Of a stretch of 64,000 bases of DNA, positions 8,543 to 18,585 are shown piece after piece. Within the stretch, counting starts at the first letter, position 1. Each line of letters starts with the position of its first letter. The position numbers were made by a program, and so were the translations under genes. Below the pieces are notes generated by a model. The model was given only the letters and a program-made list of their open reading frames with translations, had not been told where the DNA came from and did no database searches. The DNA is from Flavobacteriales bacterium (GTDB lineage: Bacteria > Bacteroidota > Bacteroidia > Flavobacteriales_F > PHOS-HE28), in the NCBI GenBank assembly GCA_016704485.1, contig JADJAA010000002.1, positions 248,001 to 312,000 on the forward strand. The letters are read 5' to 3'.

Positions 8543-9212
8543 CCTCACACGCTCGTACGGCGAGAAGGAAGTTCTTTCCATTCCGTCATTCGGTTTCGTG
8601 ACCGGAGAAGTCCATGGAATTGTAGGTTTGAACGGATCCGGAAAGACAACGTTCTTGAACGCGTTATATGGTTTTGGAAGATCGAAGAACGCGCGAGTGA
8701 TATATGAGAACATGCCGATGGATCATACCAACACCGCATTCTTGGAAGCGGAGAATTATTTCTATCCGGGTATTACTGGTCATGAGTACTTGGCGTTGTT
8801 CCAAGGAAAAGATACCACTACGACGATCGATGGCGTTAACGAACTGTTGGAAGTTCCATTGGACGAATTGATCTCAACCTACAGCACAGGAATGCGGAAG
8901 AAACTTGCATTGCTAGGGATCTTGAAGTTGGATCGTCCCGTCTTACTGTTGGACGAACCAATGAATGGTTTGGATCTGGCAGCGGTGCGTGTGTTGGAAG
9001 CCATCGTTCGCAAGTTGGTGGAGCACGAGAGAACAGTGTTCATCACTTCGCATGTTCTTGGACCATTGATCGCGATATGTAAGCAGATCCATTTGCTACA
9101 GGACGGAATGTTCTTACGCACCTTTGAGCAGAGAGAAATGGATCAATTGGAAGCAGCCTTGTTCGCCGATCTGGATAAGCGGACCGAAGAGACAATAGGA
9201 CGGGTAATGTGA
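8526..9212 (+). CDS. ABC transporter ATP-binding protein
   Basis: A compact 228-aa nucleotide-binding domain with Walker A GLNGSGKTT (K40), a degenerate signature YSTGMRKK in place of LSGGQ, Walker B VLLLDEP and a switch histidine in FITSHV. The STGM signature is common in ABC-2-type exporters. The gene overlaps the permease gene upstream and ends the operon. The domain energises export by its partner, substrate unknown. Confidence 0.92.
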   Translation: MLQITDLTRSYGEKEVLSIPSFGFVTGEVHGIVGLNGSGKTTFLNALYGFGRSKNARVIYENMPMDHTNTAFLEAENYFYPGITGHEYLALFQGKDTTTTIDGVNELLEVPLDELISTYSTGMRKKLALLGILKLDRPVLLLDEPMNGLDLAAVRVLEAIVRKLVEHERTVFITSHVLGPLIAICKQIHLLQDGMFLRTFEQREMDQLEAALFADLDKRTEETIGRVM

Positions 9213-9305
9213 TCGCGGATCACGCTTCGCTACAGTACTAAAAAAGTCGGTCATCGCTTGTCGTACACGGGGTGTAAACACAAGGTCCGCTTAAGAGCTC
9301 ATATT

Positions 9306-9836
9306 TTAGTTGGTCCTACCCATGGATGTGCCATGCACTCTATGAAATGCATAGATCAATTCATCTTCGATCTTCCCATGCTTGATGAAGGTTCCCGTAA
9401 GGCGCGCTTCAAGAATAAATCCGGCTTTTTCCAACACACGTTGTGAAGCGGTGTTGCTTCCGAAGGGGCGGGCATAGATCCGATCGATATGAGGAAACTC
9501 CAAAAATGCCCGAGCAGTGGCTTGTTGAATGGCCAACGTCATGATGCCTTTGCCACGGAACGGTGCACCGATCCAATAACCAAGTTCCGCATTGCGGCGG
9601 TATACATCGTCGTCCGGATGGATGCCCACAGCGCCCACAGCAATTCCGTTCACGGAGATCGCCAAGAACAGTTGCGGATCATGTGCCATGAAGCGCTCAA
9701 GGAACCGATGGCCATCGCTCGGTGTGAAGGGGTAAGGGAATGCATCCATCATGTTGTCGGCAACGGTGCGATCGTTCGCGTACTGGACAAGCGAAACAAG
9801 GTCACCAGCTTGCCAAGGGCGGAGGATGAATTCCAT
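9306..9836 (-). CDS. GNAT family N-acetyltransferase (RimJ/RimL-like)
   Basis: The start MEFILRPW at 9836 is chosen because the 35 residues in front of it are an out-of-frame shadow of the K+ channel 3' end. The product is 176 aa. Features of the Acetyltransf_3 group include the acetyl-CoA pyrophosphate loop in RGKGIMT, an NTASQRVLEKAGF motif near the end, and GYWIGAPFRGKG. It probably acetylates an alpha-amine or a small molecule. It lies 7 bp downstream of the channel gene on the same strand. Confidence 0.87.
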   Translation of the reverse strand: MEFILRPWQAGDLVSLVQYANDRTVADNMMDAFPYPFTPSDGHRFLERFMAHDPQLFLAISVNGIAVGAVGIHPDDDVYRRNAELGYWIGAPFRGKGIMTLAIQQATARAFLEFPHIDRIYARPFGSNTASQRVLEKAGFILEARLTGTFIKHGKIEDELIYAFHRVHGTSMGRTN

Positions 9837-9843
9837 AGGTGCG

Positions 9844-10668
9844 CTAGATCGGTGGCAATTTTGTTCCGCACTTGCGGCAGAACTTGGCATCTTTGAGGTG
9901 GTCCGTGGCATGGCAATACGTGCATTTCCTAGGGATCTCACTGCCCATCCGCATCATCTCGGCGCTCATGATGGCCGTAGGAACAGCAATGGTGCCGTAA
10001 CCGAGGATCATAACAACTGAGGCGAGCGCTTGGCCTAGAGCAGTTTGCGGTGCAATATCTCCAAAGCCTACAGTGGTAAGTGTTACTATGGCCCAATAGA
10101 TACTTCGGGGAATGCTGGTGAAACCTGCATCCGGTGTTTCCACCATGTAGATCAACGTTCCGAAAATGACGGCGATGGTGAGAACGGCGAGCACGAAGAC
10201 GGTGATCTTGCGGCGGCTTGCTTGGAAGGCCTTCACCATCACATTGGCCTCTGAGACGAAGCGAGCCAATTTGAGCACCCGGAAGATACGAAGCAGGCGC
10301 AGAGCGCGGATCACCATCAGCGTATGTGCCCCGCCGATCAAAAGGCCGATGTACGTTGGGAGGATGGAAAGCAGGTCGACTATGCCGAAGAAACTCTTGG
10401 CATAGTTCATGGGACGTTTAATGCTCCACAGCCGGAGACCATATTCGACGGTGAACAAGGTAGTGAAACCAAGCTCCGCCATGTAAAGCCAATGTCCATA
10501 TTTTAACTTGATCTCAACAACACTCTCCAACATCACCAGCAGAACGCTGATCACAATGGCTATCAAAAGGATCACATCGAACAGTTTACCGGCCGGGGTG
10601 TCCGTTCCGAATATGATCTGGAAAACACGTCGGCGTAAAGGGCTGTGCGGAGGATGATGGTTATCCAT
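9844..10668 (-). CDS. Voltage-gated K+ channel (6-TM ion transporter) with C-terminal zinc ribbon
   Basis: A Kv-type subunit. Segments S1-S4 lie in the N-terminal half, and S4 has arginines every third residue (IRALRLLRIFRVLKLARF). The pore helix and selectivity filter TTVGFGD (filter T199-D204) are followed by S6. The C-terminal tail has two CxxC pairs (CTYC and CRKC) forming a zinc ribbon, unusual for prokaryotic Kv channels. A start 10 codons upstream (10698) is possible, but MDNHHPPH at 10668 fits better. It would form a tetramer in the inner membrane and pass K+ in response to depolarisation. Confidence 0.93.
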   Translation of the reverse strand: MDNHHPPHSPLRRRVFQIIFGTDTPAGKLFDVILLIAIVISVLLVMLESVVEIKLKYGHWLYMAELGFTTLFTVEYGLRLWSIKRPMNYAKSFFGIVDLLSILPTYIGLLIGGAHTLMVIRALRLLRIFRVLKLARFVSEANVMVKAFQASRRKITVFVLAVLTIAVIFGTLIYMVETPDAGFTSIPRSIYWAIVTLTTVGFGDIAPQTALGQALASVVMILGYGTIAVPTAIMSAEMMRMGSEIPRKCTYCHATDHLKDAKFCRKCGTKLPPI

Positions 10669-10742
10669 GGAACAAAAGAAGCAAAGTTGATCGAGCAAGA
10701 TAACCGTTAGTACCGGTCATTCTGAACAATTGTGCTATGTCC

Positions 10743-12482
10743 TCAAATGATCAACCTCACTCCGCCAAGATCCGCAACACGGTAAGTGAATCGATCACTG
10801 GGTGAACTGATGAACATGAAGTTCTTGGGGATATCCCAATCCGCACTGAGCGAGTCCACTAATTCCGGCCCGAATACGCCATGCATTGAAATGAATTCGA
10901 TCTTAATGTCGGGGTATGCACGATCCAGTACGTCCAGGTCGCTGAGGAATGTTTCGGAGACCGTATCCCCTTCTTTCAGTACCGTGACGACCTTCAGTTT
11001 CTTGGTGATCTCGTTCTCCTCGACATACATCATTACGTGGTTCAATGTTGCCACGTCATCCCCCTTGGTGAAGTACACGAACTCCTGATCTGTAAGCTGG
11101 CGGATGGTCCTGGAAAGCCGAAGCCTGCTGAGCGTGGCAACATGATGCATCGTATCGAGGAAGCTGGATACCACCACCATCAGGTATTCCAGGATCACAT
11201 TGCGCTTAAGGAAAAAGAACGTGAGCAGGAATGTGGGAATGAAATATTGGAGGAAAACGACCAGATGTTCCGGGTGTAAGCGCACATTTCCATAGAGCGC
11301 AGAGACAACAGCCAACATAGCAATGAATACCACGAAAGCTTTAGCGGTCTCTGGTCTAGGCAATCTCGCACGCTTGATCTTCAGTAGGAAATTTCCGTAT
11401 GCGAAGAAGGCCATTACGATCAGGAATGATATCGTGTAAACGCCTGCCAACGCACCAATTTCACCATTGGTGATCAATAGCACGCTAACGCAGAGTAAAA
11501 AGAACAAGATCAGGATCCTCGGCGAGCTGCCACGTTTGGTTTCCTTCAGAAGTATTTGCGGAAGCACACGGTCCAGTGTCATGCGTTTCATGAGACCACT
11601 AACTCCAACGAAGCTGGTAAGTACAGCACCGCAAAGAACAAGGACCGCATCAACGGAGATCAATGTGCTTAGCCATTGGCCGCCGATCTCGTTACCCATG
11701 AATGATAATAGCGCTTCCTTATTTTCTCCAACAGTGGCCAAGGGCAGAACGAATATGGCGAGTAGGGCCATGAGCGGATTGATCACGGTAACTGCGATCC
11801 ACATATTGCGTAACGTTTTACGGAATACCCCCGGCGCTTGCTCCTCCACGAAGTTGGCGGAGCTTTCGAACCCACTGACACCTAACATGGCGGTGCTGAA
11901 ACCGAAGAACAGAGCGGCTGCCATGCCACCCATGGGAATGGGGGCATCAAAGTTCATCATGCCTATCGATATTCCGTTGTTCGCTACGAATACGCCACCA
12001 AGGACCAATAGAAGGCCCATGGATGATAGATGAACAATGAAGATGATGACCGCCACAATGGATGACTCACCAATACCGGCAATGGTAAGCAGGAGAAAGA
12101 ACGCAAGTACGATCAATGTGGCGATGATAATGGGCAAAGAATGGATCATGCTATGCAAGTAGTGCATGGCTTCGGAGGCACTGATAACGGCGGTTGCCAT
12201 ATAGCTCAGTATGGTTAGGCATGCTGCCATAGTGGCACTGGTCTTGTTAGTGGTATTTAGCAGCACATTATAGGCGCCGCCGTTGAGCGGTAAGGCACCA
12301 ACCACTTCACCGTATATTTTTCGGAATAGAAAGAGCACACCGGCAACGAGTGCCAAGGCTACGAATGCCCAAGGTCCAGCATATCCGATCGTAAGTGCGC
12401 TCACATATAGGCAGCTACTGGTAATGTCGTTACCACAGATCGCTGTGGCAGGAAGTTGTCCAAGTTTCGTCGGACTATGCAT
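10743..12482 (-). CDS. APC superfamily amino acid/cation permease
   Basis: A 579-aa protein with about twelve hydrophobic helices. The first has the unwound, glycine-containing motif expected in APC transporters (AICGNDITSS). The N-terminal transport domain covers about 430 residues. It is followed by a soluble tail of about 150 residues (strand-helix pattern with SDLDVLDRAYPDI) that could be a regulatory domain. Substrate is not predictable. A small ORF with one membrane segment lies 45 bp upstream on the same strand. Confidence 0.88.
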   Translation of the reverse strand: MHSPTKLGQLPATAICGNDITSSCLYVSALTIGYAGPWAFVALALVAGVLFLFRKIYGEVVGALPLNGGAYNVLLNTTNKTSATMAACLTILSYMATAVISASEAMHYLHSMIHSLPIIIATLIVLAFFLLLTIAGIGESSIVAVIIFIVHLSSMGLLLVLGGVFVANNGISIGMMNFDAPIPMGGMAAALFFGFSTAMLGVSGFESSANFVEEQAPGVFRKTLRNMWIAVTVINPLMALLAIFVLPLATVGENKEALLSFMGNEIGGQWLSTLISVDAVLVLCGAVLTSFVGVSGLMKRMTLDRVLPQILLKETKRGSSPRILILFFLLCVSVLLITNGEIGALAGVYTISFLIVMAFFAYGNFLLKIKRARLPRPETAKAFVVFIAMLAVVSALYGNVRLHPEHLVVFLQYFIPTFLLTFFFLKRNVILEYLMVVVSSFLDTMHHVATLSRLRLSRTIRQLTDQEFVYFTKGDDVATLNHVMMYVEENEITKKLKVVTVLKEGDTVSETFLSDLDVLDRAYPDIKIEFISMHGVFGPELVDSLSADWDIPKNFMFISSPSDRFTYRVADLGGVRLII

Positions 12483-12527
12483 TCGGTGATGGAGTTAAGT
12501 AGCGCAGGTGGTGTTGCGGAATTAGGA

Positions 12528-12683
12528 TCACAGTACCATTGGCTCCTGATCTTCCCTGAATGGCAAAATGGACATCACTCGTTCCTTCCGGGAATAGAGT
12601 AACCATGCACCGGTCAAGATCAATAGGGCACCGAAAGAAGGGCTCAAGGCCACGGAATAGTTAGCTGGTTTCAATTGCAACAT
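12528..12683 (-). CDS. Possible 51-aa single-pass membrane protein
   Basis: An ATG at 12683 opens a 51-codon frame with one hydrophobic segment (SFGALLILTGAWLLY) followed by a basic then acidic tail. This is a plausible N-out small membrane protein. The frame extends 20 codons further upstream without an ATG, so it could be the end of a broken gene. It lies directly upstream of the APC permease, which it may accompany. Evidence is limited to hydrophobicity and position. Confidence 0.35.
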   Translation of the reverse strand: MLQLKPANYSVALSPSFGALLILTGAWLLYSRKERVMSILPFREDQEPMVL

Positions 12684-13032
12684 CACGCTATATAATGAAG
12701 CCCGGTCAATGAACTGAAAAAATATGGAATTTCAGACGAACAAAGTGGTGTAACGGAGATGATCGGAACGTTACTCCGATGCAGCGTGCAAATATGCAAC
12801 CGAAATGAACATCTTGAGTACCATTAAAATGAAGAAGACCAATGCAAAGCGGCTGGGAACTTGGTATCACATTGATCTATGTTGTTACGGGATCCTTAGT
12901 TCTAGTACAGGACTCTACCATAGGGTGGGTAGCGAAAAAATAGTACTTTGATCGGATGTAAAGCCGGTACTATCGAATTCAGTAGTGGTTGTTGCTAAGA
13001 ACCGCTGATCTTCGCTGCCCGGAGAACGAGTC
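12684..13032. other. Intergenic region upstream of the DUF389 gene
   Basis: About 350 bp between divergent genes. I found no convincing reading frame, tRNA or long repeat. A short imperfect inverted repeat (CGGAG...CTCCG near 12755-12780) is the only structure I noticed. Promoters for both flanking transcripts must lie here. Confidence 0.5.
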
Positions 13033-14382
13033 ATGAACTGGATCAACCGCATATTAGCATACCTCCGTTTAGGAGCCGACGCTGAGGAGCCGAGCAAGGC
13101 AATGAAGTCCATTGAGAACAACGCGAAGTTCAATGGTACCAATATGTTGATCCTGGTGTTCGCGATCATCATTGCATCCGTAGGATTGAACGTGAATTCT
13201 GCTGCGGTGGTAATTGGTGCGATGCTCATTTCACCGCTAATGGGGCCGATCGTTGCGGTGGGTGCCGGGCTTGGTGTAATGGACCTATTGCTGGTAAGAA
13301 GATCATTGAAGAATCTAGGGTTCGCGGTCGGGGCAAGTTTGATCACCTCCACGCTTTACTTCATGGTGAGTCCATTGAGCGAAGCACATTCAGAGATACT
13401 TGCGCGTACCACACCCACGATCTGGGACGTACTTATTGCATTGGCCGGTGGGTTCGCCGGGATCGTTGCAACAGCAAGTAAGGAAAAGAACCGTGGTAAC
13501 GTTGTGCCGGGTGTGGCCATTGCTACTGCGCTAATGCCACCGCTCTGCACGGCAGGATTCGGTCTCGCACATTTGAACATGCCCTATTTTTTCGGTGCAT
13601 TGTATCTGTTCACCATCAACTCGGTATTCATTAGCATTTCCGCATTGCTTACGGTACGTTGGTTAGGTTATCCATCCGTGGCCCAGAAGGATGAAAAGAT
13701 ATCGTCAAGGATCCGACGATACACGACATTGATCGTAATAGCGACCGTAGTGCCAAGTATCTACTTGGCCTACCGGTTGGTCGGGCAGAACGTCTATAAG
13801 ACCAAAGCAGAGAAATTCATTGCTGCGGAATGCAGTATTCCTGAGAATTATTTGATGCACCAGACCGTCGATGCACCGAATAGGAATATTTCGCTGACCT
13901 ATTTGGGCAATGGGATCTCAGAGGATCAGGAGGCACAGCTACGACGGCGTATGGAACCCTATGGGATCGAAGGTACCGGGTTGGAGATCCGTACGGGGCT
14001 GAGTTTGCAGGAATTGGGCGAGGAAGACAGGAAAGAGAATGAAGGAATGCGTACGCAATTGGATGAGCAACGCGCTATGTTGGCGCGTTACAATGCGTTG
14101 AATGATAGTTTGGGCCACATGACCCAATTGCATCGATCATTGATGGATGAAGCACGAGCCATGAATACGAACATTGCCTGGATCGCTATCGCGGACATGC
14201 CCGTGAAGCACAAAGCTGATAGCACGGAAACGTTCAATAAGGTTGTTTCCATCCATTTCAAAGAACCGCCGGACTCCTTGCAGATCGCAGTAGCCGACCG
14301 ATGGTTGGAAGCACGCTTGCAAGGCGTTAAACATTTTACATCCATTTCCTCTGACCCGCCGAAGGCAGGAAAGAAGAAGTGA
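13033..14382 (+). CDS. DUF389 family membrane protein
   Basis: A 449-aa protein with the DUF389 core in its N-terminal half: FNGTNMLILVFAIIIAS, then GLNVNSAAVVIGAMLISPLMGP, then GVAIATALMPPLCTAG. There are about six membrane helices. The C-terminal 200 residues are soluble, with a coiled-coil stretch (about 330-380). Function of the family is unknown. The start at ATG 13033 places the helices at the usual distance. It is followed 52 bp later by the GNAT-nitrilase fusion on the same strand. Confidence 0.92.
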   Translation: MNWINRILAYLRLGADAEEPSKAMKSIENNAKFNGTNMLILVFAIIIASVGLNVNSAAVVIGAMLISPLMGPIVAVGAGLGVMDLLLVRRSLKNLGFAVGASLITSTLYFMVSPLSEAHSEILARTTPTIWDVLIALAGGFAGIVATASKEKNRGNVVPGVAIATALMPPLCTAGFGLAHLNMPYFFGALYLFTINSVFISISALLTVRWLGYPSVAQKDEKISSRIRRYTTLIVIATVVPSIYLAYRLVGQNVYKTKAEKFIAAECSIPENYLMHQTVDAPNRNISLTYLGNGISEDQEAQLRRRMEPYGIEGTGLEIRTGLSLQELGEEDRKENEGMRTQLDEQRAMLARYNALNDSLGHMTQLHRSLMDEARAMNTNIAWIAIADMPVKHKADSTETFNKVVSIHFKEPPDSLQIAVADRWLEARLQGVKHFTSISSDPPKAGKKK

Positions 14383-14433
14383 ATATGAGACCAAAGACCC
14401 CGAGCATGTATCGGGTAAAATGTAGTTGAAGGA

Positions 14434-15996
14434 ATGAGCAAGAAAATAGTTAAAGCTTCCAAGGCGCCAAAGGCAAGAAGGAAACAAGAGAAGGTGGAGA
14501 TAATGCCACTGGACCTTGGTGCGTTCGAGGACTTTGCCGAAGCCATGCGGGCTTCTTACCCAGCTTGGAGTGGAGGGTACTGGAAGAAGGAGTCCATACA
14601 GCGCCTGATCTCGTTATTCCCTGCAGGGCAGTTCGGTGTATTCGTGAATGGAAAGATCGCTGGTACCGCACTTACGTTGATCATCGATATAGACAAGATG
14701 GGGCTTGACCATAACTATGTTAAGGTCACGGGCAACTACACCTTCAATACGCACGATCCCAAGGGCAATGTGTTGTATGGTATCGAGGTTTTCGTTCACC
14801 CTGAATACCGTGGCATGCGGTTGGGACGGCGGTTATATGAGGCGCGAAAGGAACTGTGTGAGCAGCTGAACCTTCGCTCGGTCATGTTCGGCGGTCGCAT
14901 CCCGAATTTCCATAAGTATTCCGATAAAATGAGTCCGAAGGAATACATACAGAAGGTGAAGGAGAAAGAGATACACGACCCTGTTCTTTCATTCCAATTG
15001 GCCAATGATTTCCACGTTGTGAAATTGATGAAAGGCTATATGCCGGACGACAAGAATTCGATGGAATACGCTACATTGATGGAGTGGGATAACATCTACC
15101 AGAACGAGGAGGAGTTGGGGCGTAGTTGGTCGCGTAATGTTCGTTTGGGACTTATCCAATGGCAAATGCGACCCTACCGTGACCTCGAGGCATTGTACAG
15201 CCAATTGGATTTTTTCATGGATGTAGTGAGCGGTTATGGAAGTGATTTTGCTGTACTGCCGGAATTATTCAATGCCCCGTTAATGGCCGCGTATGAAGGA
15301 GTGAATGAAGCCGAGGCCATCCGATTATTATCCGAACATACCTTACACATCCGTGAATACCTCTTGGGTGCTGCGGTGAAGTACAATGTAAATGTCATCT
15401 GTGGAAGCATGCCGTTATTGGAGGACGGTAAGCTTTTCAATGTAGGCTATCTGTGCCGTCGTGATGGTACTTATGAACGCTATGACAAGATCCATATCAC
15501 ACCGAACGAGAAACAAGCTTGGGGCATACAAGGTGGAGAAACAGTGCGGGTATTCGACACGGATTGTGGTAGGGTCGGCATATTGATATGCTACGATTGC
15601 GAGTTCCCCGAATTGGTGCGTTTACTTGCCCTGCAAGGCATGCAGATCCTGTTCGTGCCATTCTTGACCGATACGCAGAACGCATACTCCCGTGTGCGGC
15701 ATTGTTCACAAGCGCGTGCTATTGAGAACGAATGCTTCGTGGCCATTGCTGGTAGTGTGGGCAATTTGCCAAGGGTAAGCAACATGGATATCCAGTACGC
15801 TCAGAGTGCTGTGTTCACGCCGTGTGATTTTGCTTTCCCGAGCACGGGGATAAAAAGTGAAGCAACGGCAAATACGGAAATGGTGCTCGTGGTGGATGTT
15901 GATCTGAGCTTGCTCAAGGATCTTCATCACCGAGGAAGTGTGCGGAATTTGAAGGATCGCAGGGAAGATGTCTACACGTTGAAGCTCAACAAATAG
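14434..15996 (+). CDS. GNAT acetyltransferase fused to nitrilase-family carbon-nitrogen hydrolase
   Basis: A two-domain cytoplasmic protein of 520 residues. Residues about 20-210 form a GNAT domain with the acetyl-CoA loop in RGMRLGRRLYE. Residues about 230-510 form a carbon-nitrogen hydrolase with a complete catalytic triad: E277 (VLPELF), K352 (YDKIHI) and C386 (ICYDCEFPE). A lysine-rich N-terminal tail (MSKKIVKASKAPKARRK) precedes both. The fusion is a known but uncharacterised arrangement. It may release an amine or ammonia from an amide and acetylate the same or a linked substrate, which is inference. It may be cotranscribed with the DUF389 gene. Confidence 0.92.
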   Translation: MSKKIVKASKAPKARRKQEKVEIMPLDLGAFEDFAEAMRASYPAWSGGYWKKESIQRLISLFPAGQFGVFVNGKIAGTALTLIIDIDKMGLDHNYVKVTGNYTFNTHDPKGNVLYGIEVFVHPEYRGMRLGRRLYEARKELCEQLNLRSVMFGGRIPNFHKYSDKMSPKEYIQKVKEKEIHDPVLSFQLANDFHVVKLMKGYMPDDKNSMEYATLMEWDNIYQNEEELGRSWSRNVRLGLIQWQMRPYRDLEALYSQLDFFMDVVSGYGSDFAVLPELFNAPLMAAYEGVNEAEAIRLLSEHTLHIREYLLGAAVKYNVNVICGSMPLLEDGKLFNVGYLCRRDGTYERYDKIHITPNEKQAWGIQGGETVRVFDTDCGRVGILICYDCEFPELVRLLALQGMQILFVPFLTDTQNAYSRVRHCSQARAIENECFVAIAGSVGNLPRVSNMDIQYAQSAVFTPCDFAFPSTGIKSEATANTEMVLVVDVDLSLLKDLHHRGSVRNLKDRREDVYTLKLNK

Positions 15997-16011
15997 ATCC
16001 ACCGGCACAGT

Positions 16012-18585
16012 TCATTTCTGGCTCAATACCACTTGGATGATCACATTGCGCTCACTCAAGGAATGCAACTTGCGCGATAGTTCTTCGCCAAGGCCTTTGG
16101 TCACGATCTTGTCCTGTGGTACACCGGCCTCAACCAATTGACGGGCTACTTCATCTGCTCGGAACTGGGATAAACGCAAATTGTAACTGGCATCACCGGC
16201 TTGGTCCGAATGTCCGGTAACCAGCACATGACCGTAAGTGGAGCCACTGATGGTTTTGCCCACCATCGTAATACGCTCTCGTTTCTCGGTGTTGATCGTG
16301 TAGGAATTGCTGCTGAAATAAACAGTATCCGATAAGGCAGTTCCCGCTCCCGCCGAGGTGTCGGTTGCTCCGTTGTTTACGTTGCTACCGGAAGTATTAT
16401 CAAGTGTTGCTCCTTTGGTCCTGATGCGATCCTTTGCGACCCGAAGTGAATCGCGCAGTCCATCAACATTGCTATCCAGGTCGAGGATCCTCAGTCGAAG
16501 CACTTCTACAATACTATCATTCCCTTGTTCTTTCTGGAAGTCGATATATCGCTCCAACGTGTTGATCCGTTCAACCAGTACACCGTTCAATGCTTGTGTG
16601 TGTTGGCGGTAACGCGTGTCATTCAGCAAGCCGCTATCAGGAACAGAGGTTTTGACCGGCACGGTGATGTCAACTGGTTTTCCGTTGGCCAAACTATCGG
16701 CTAAATGCTGTAAACGTGCATTACGCTCTTCAAGTGCACTGAGACTATCCTTCAATGCTTGGTTCTGTGCATCATCACGCACGATGACCGGAACTGTTAC
16801 AACACGCTCTGTTGTTCGGGTGCCCGTGTTCGTTGACTGTGCAGGTTCATTACGAACAACGGTCGGCGGTGGAGCAGTTGTACTCTGTGAATTGTTCTTT
16901 GGTGTGACGCTCCCTTCCGGCTGAGCAGGTTCTTGCTCAACTGACTTCGGCACTACTGGCTCGGGAACTGATCGGGTAGAATCCGCTTTTATCACTGCCG
17001 GTTGAGGTATTGGCACAATGACCTTTGGTTCCGGAACAGCCAATGTATCGGATAAGGGTGCGACCATCTGGTCAGCCTTTGAGCTCTTCAAACTATCGGT
17101 CGGTGCTACGGCCGGCACTAAACTGTCCTGTTCAAGTATAACACCGGAACCATCGTTAATACCATTTATTCTTACAGGCGGCTTCACGATCGAACTGTCT
17201 TTTGGAAGAGCGATGATGGTGTCCGATCTGAGTGCTTTCGGTGCTATGCTATCCAACTCCAACCGTTGTTCCGGTAACGATCTGATGCTATCATTCATAG
17301 AACGAATACTATCCGACAACATGATCTTCGCGTCGGGAATTACAGCCAGAGAATCATCCGTTTTCACCCACGTGTCGAGCATCTTATTCACTGTTGTCGT
17401 ATCAAGCCCAACCACTGTATCGTTCGGGAGAATAGGGTTAACGCGTGAAAGCGTATCAACCTTTGTCGAGTCAGCAATAATGGAATTCGTCAAGAGCGTA
17501 TCGGCACTGGTTGGTGTGATCGACTTCTGTATCAACGTGGTTACGACCAACGTATCCACAACGAATTTTCCGACTGTGATCTGCTCCACCACAATGTTGA
17601 TGACCTTAGGTGCTTCAACCGCGGCTGGCGGTGGAGGTGGTGGAGGAATAACGGCAACGGTATCAACTCGTACCGGTGTGGTCATGCCATGATCGATATA
17701 GATCGGTGTCACTCTGTAATCATGTGAGCGCCTACCAAAGTTCCAGGACAAAGAAAGCCCTGCATAATGGTAATGATCATTATCATTCACGTTGCCCCGT
17801 GGATCCTTGTTACCGGTGGGGTTGCTTGCATAACGGTCCACGGAATTGGTGAGGTCGATCGGGTAAGCGTCATGGATATCATCCAAGTAATCCGTAAATG
17901 TCCAGTTGAAGCCATAGAACACTTCCGCGGAAAGACGATCGGATATCCGCCATTTCACGCCAAGTTTCGCAGGTACATAGATGTAGTACGGTTCGCTCGG
18001 TTTACCGTTCTCGGTTCGTCTGTAGGTCAACTCAGTGTCATACACGCCATCCTGATCGATCACTACCGCCGAAGAAGCAAAAGCAGAATTCTCACCGAGA
18101 TCACGTATCGTGCCATCGCTCCAATAATTATAACGAGAACCGCTAGCGGAGTAAAGATCACCGTACACATTATACAATCCAGCACCTACGCCGAGTGAGA
18201 AGAAAGGTGCGAAGCGTGCATCGTACCGCAACAGTTTTCCGTTGTCCATTCTGAACTGGAGGCCAAGTTCGAATGTGTGTGCTTCGGTCAAGAAGTTCAA
18301 TGCACGTTGCCGGTTCCCGTGATCGATATCGTTCGCGGAGAATCGTAGGAAACTGTATTGGCCATACAAAGCCGTACCGTAGCTCAACGATCGTTGATAG
18401 TTGACACCGATCATTGAAGATTTCTCGATGTCCACATCGCTGTACGACTGTTGGATGTCACCTATGTAGCGATCCACGCCGCCCATGATCCCGATCCGTG
18501 AACGGAACAGGTCTTGCTGCGCCATCCCGGAGAAGGAGAACAGCAGGGCGTTGATCAGCAGTATTCTATCTAAGTTGATCCTCAT
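16012..18585 (-). CDS. OmpA-family outer membrane protein with long disordered linker
   Basis: The chosen start (MRINLDRILL, 18585) overlaps the upstream stop as ATGA and begins a signal peptide; the 6-codon longer frame is less likely. About 280 N-terminal residues form a beta-barrel-like domain. It is followed by a linker of about 380 residues rich in Pro, Thr, Ser, Asp and Val with many DTL/DSL repeats. A short coiled coil (about 630-710) and a C-terminal OmpA peptidoglycan-binding domain (GHSDQAGDASYNLRLS, SERNV) complete it. It probably ties the outer membrane to the cell wall. It is translationally coupled to the protein upstream. Confidence 0.9.
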   Translation of the reverse strand: MRINLDRILLINALLFSFSGMAQQDLFRSRIGIMGGVDRYIGDIQQSYSDVDIEKSSMIGVNYQRSLSYGTALYGQYSFLRFSANDIDHGNRQRALNFLTEAHTFELGLQFRMDNGKLLRYDARFAPFFSLGVGAGLYNVYGDLYSASGSRYNYWSDGTIRDLGENSAFASSAVVIDQDGVYDTELTYRRTENGKPSEPYYIYVPAKLGVKWRISDRLSAEVFYGFNWTFTDYLDDIHDAYPIDLTNSVDRYASNPTGNKDPRGNVNDNDHYHYAGLSLSWNFGRRSHDYRVTPIYIDHGMTTPVRVDTVAVIPPPPPPPAAVEAPKVINIVVEQITVGKFVVDTLVVTTLIQKSITPTSADTLLTNSIIADSTKVDTLSRVNPILPNDTVVGLDTTTVNKMLDTWVKTDDSLAVIPDAKIMLSDSIRSMNDSIRSLPEQRLELDSIAPKALRSDTIIALPKDSSIVKPPVRINGINDGSGVILEQDSLVPAVAPTDSLKSSKADQMVAPLSDTLAVPEPKVIVPIPQPAVIKADSTRSVPEPVVPKSVEQEPAQPEGSVTPKNNSQSTTAPPPTVVRNEPAQSTNTGTRTTERVVTVPVIVRDDAQNQALKDSLSALEERNARLQHLADSLANGKPVDITVPVKTSVPDSGLLNDTRYRQHTQALNGVLVERINTLERYIDFQKEQGNDSIVEVLRLRILDLDSNVDGLRDSLRVAKDRIRTKGATLDNTSGSNVNNGATDTSAGAGTALSDTVYFSSNSYTINTEKRERITMVGKTISGSTYGHVLVTGHSDQAGDASYNLRLSQFRADEVARQLVEAGVPQDKIVTKGLGEELSRKLHSLSERNVIIQVVLSQK

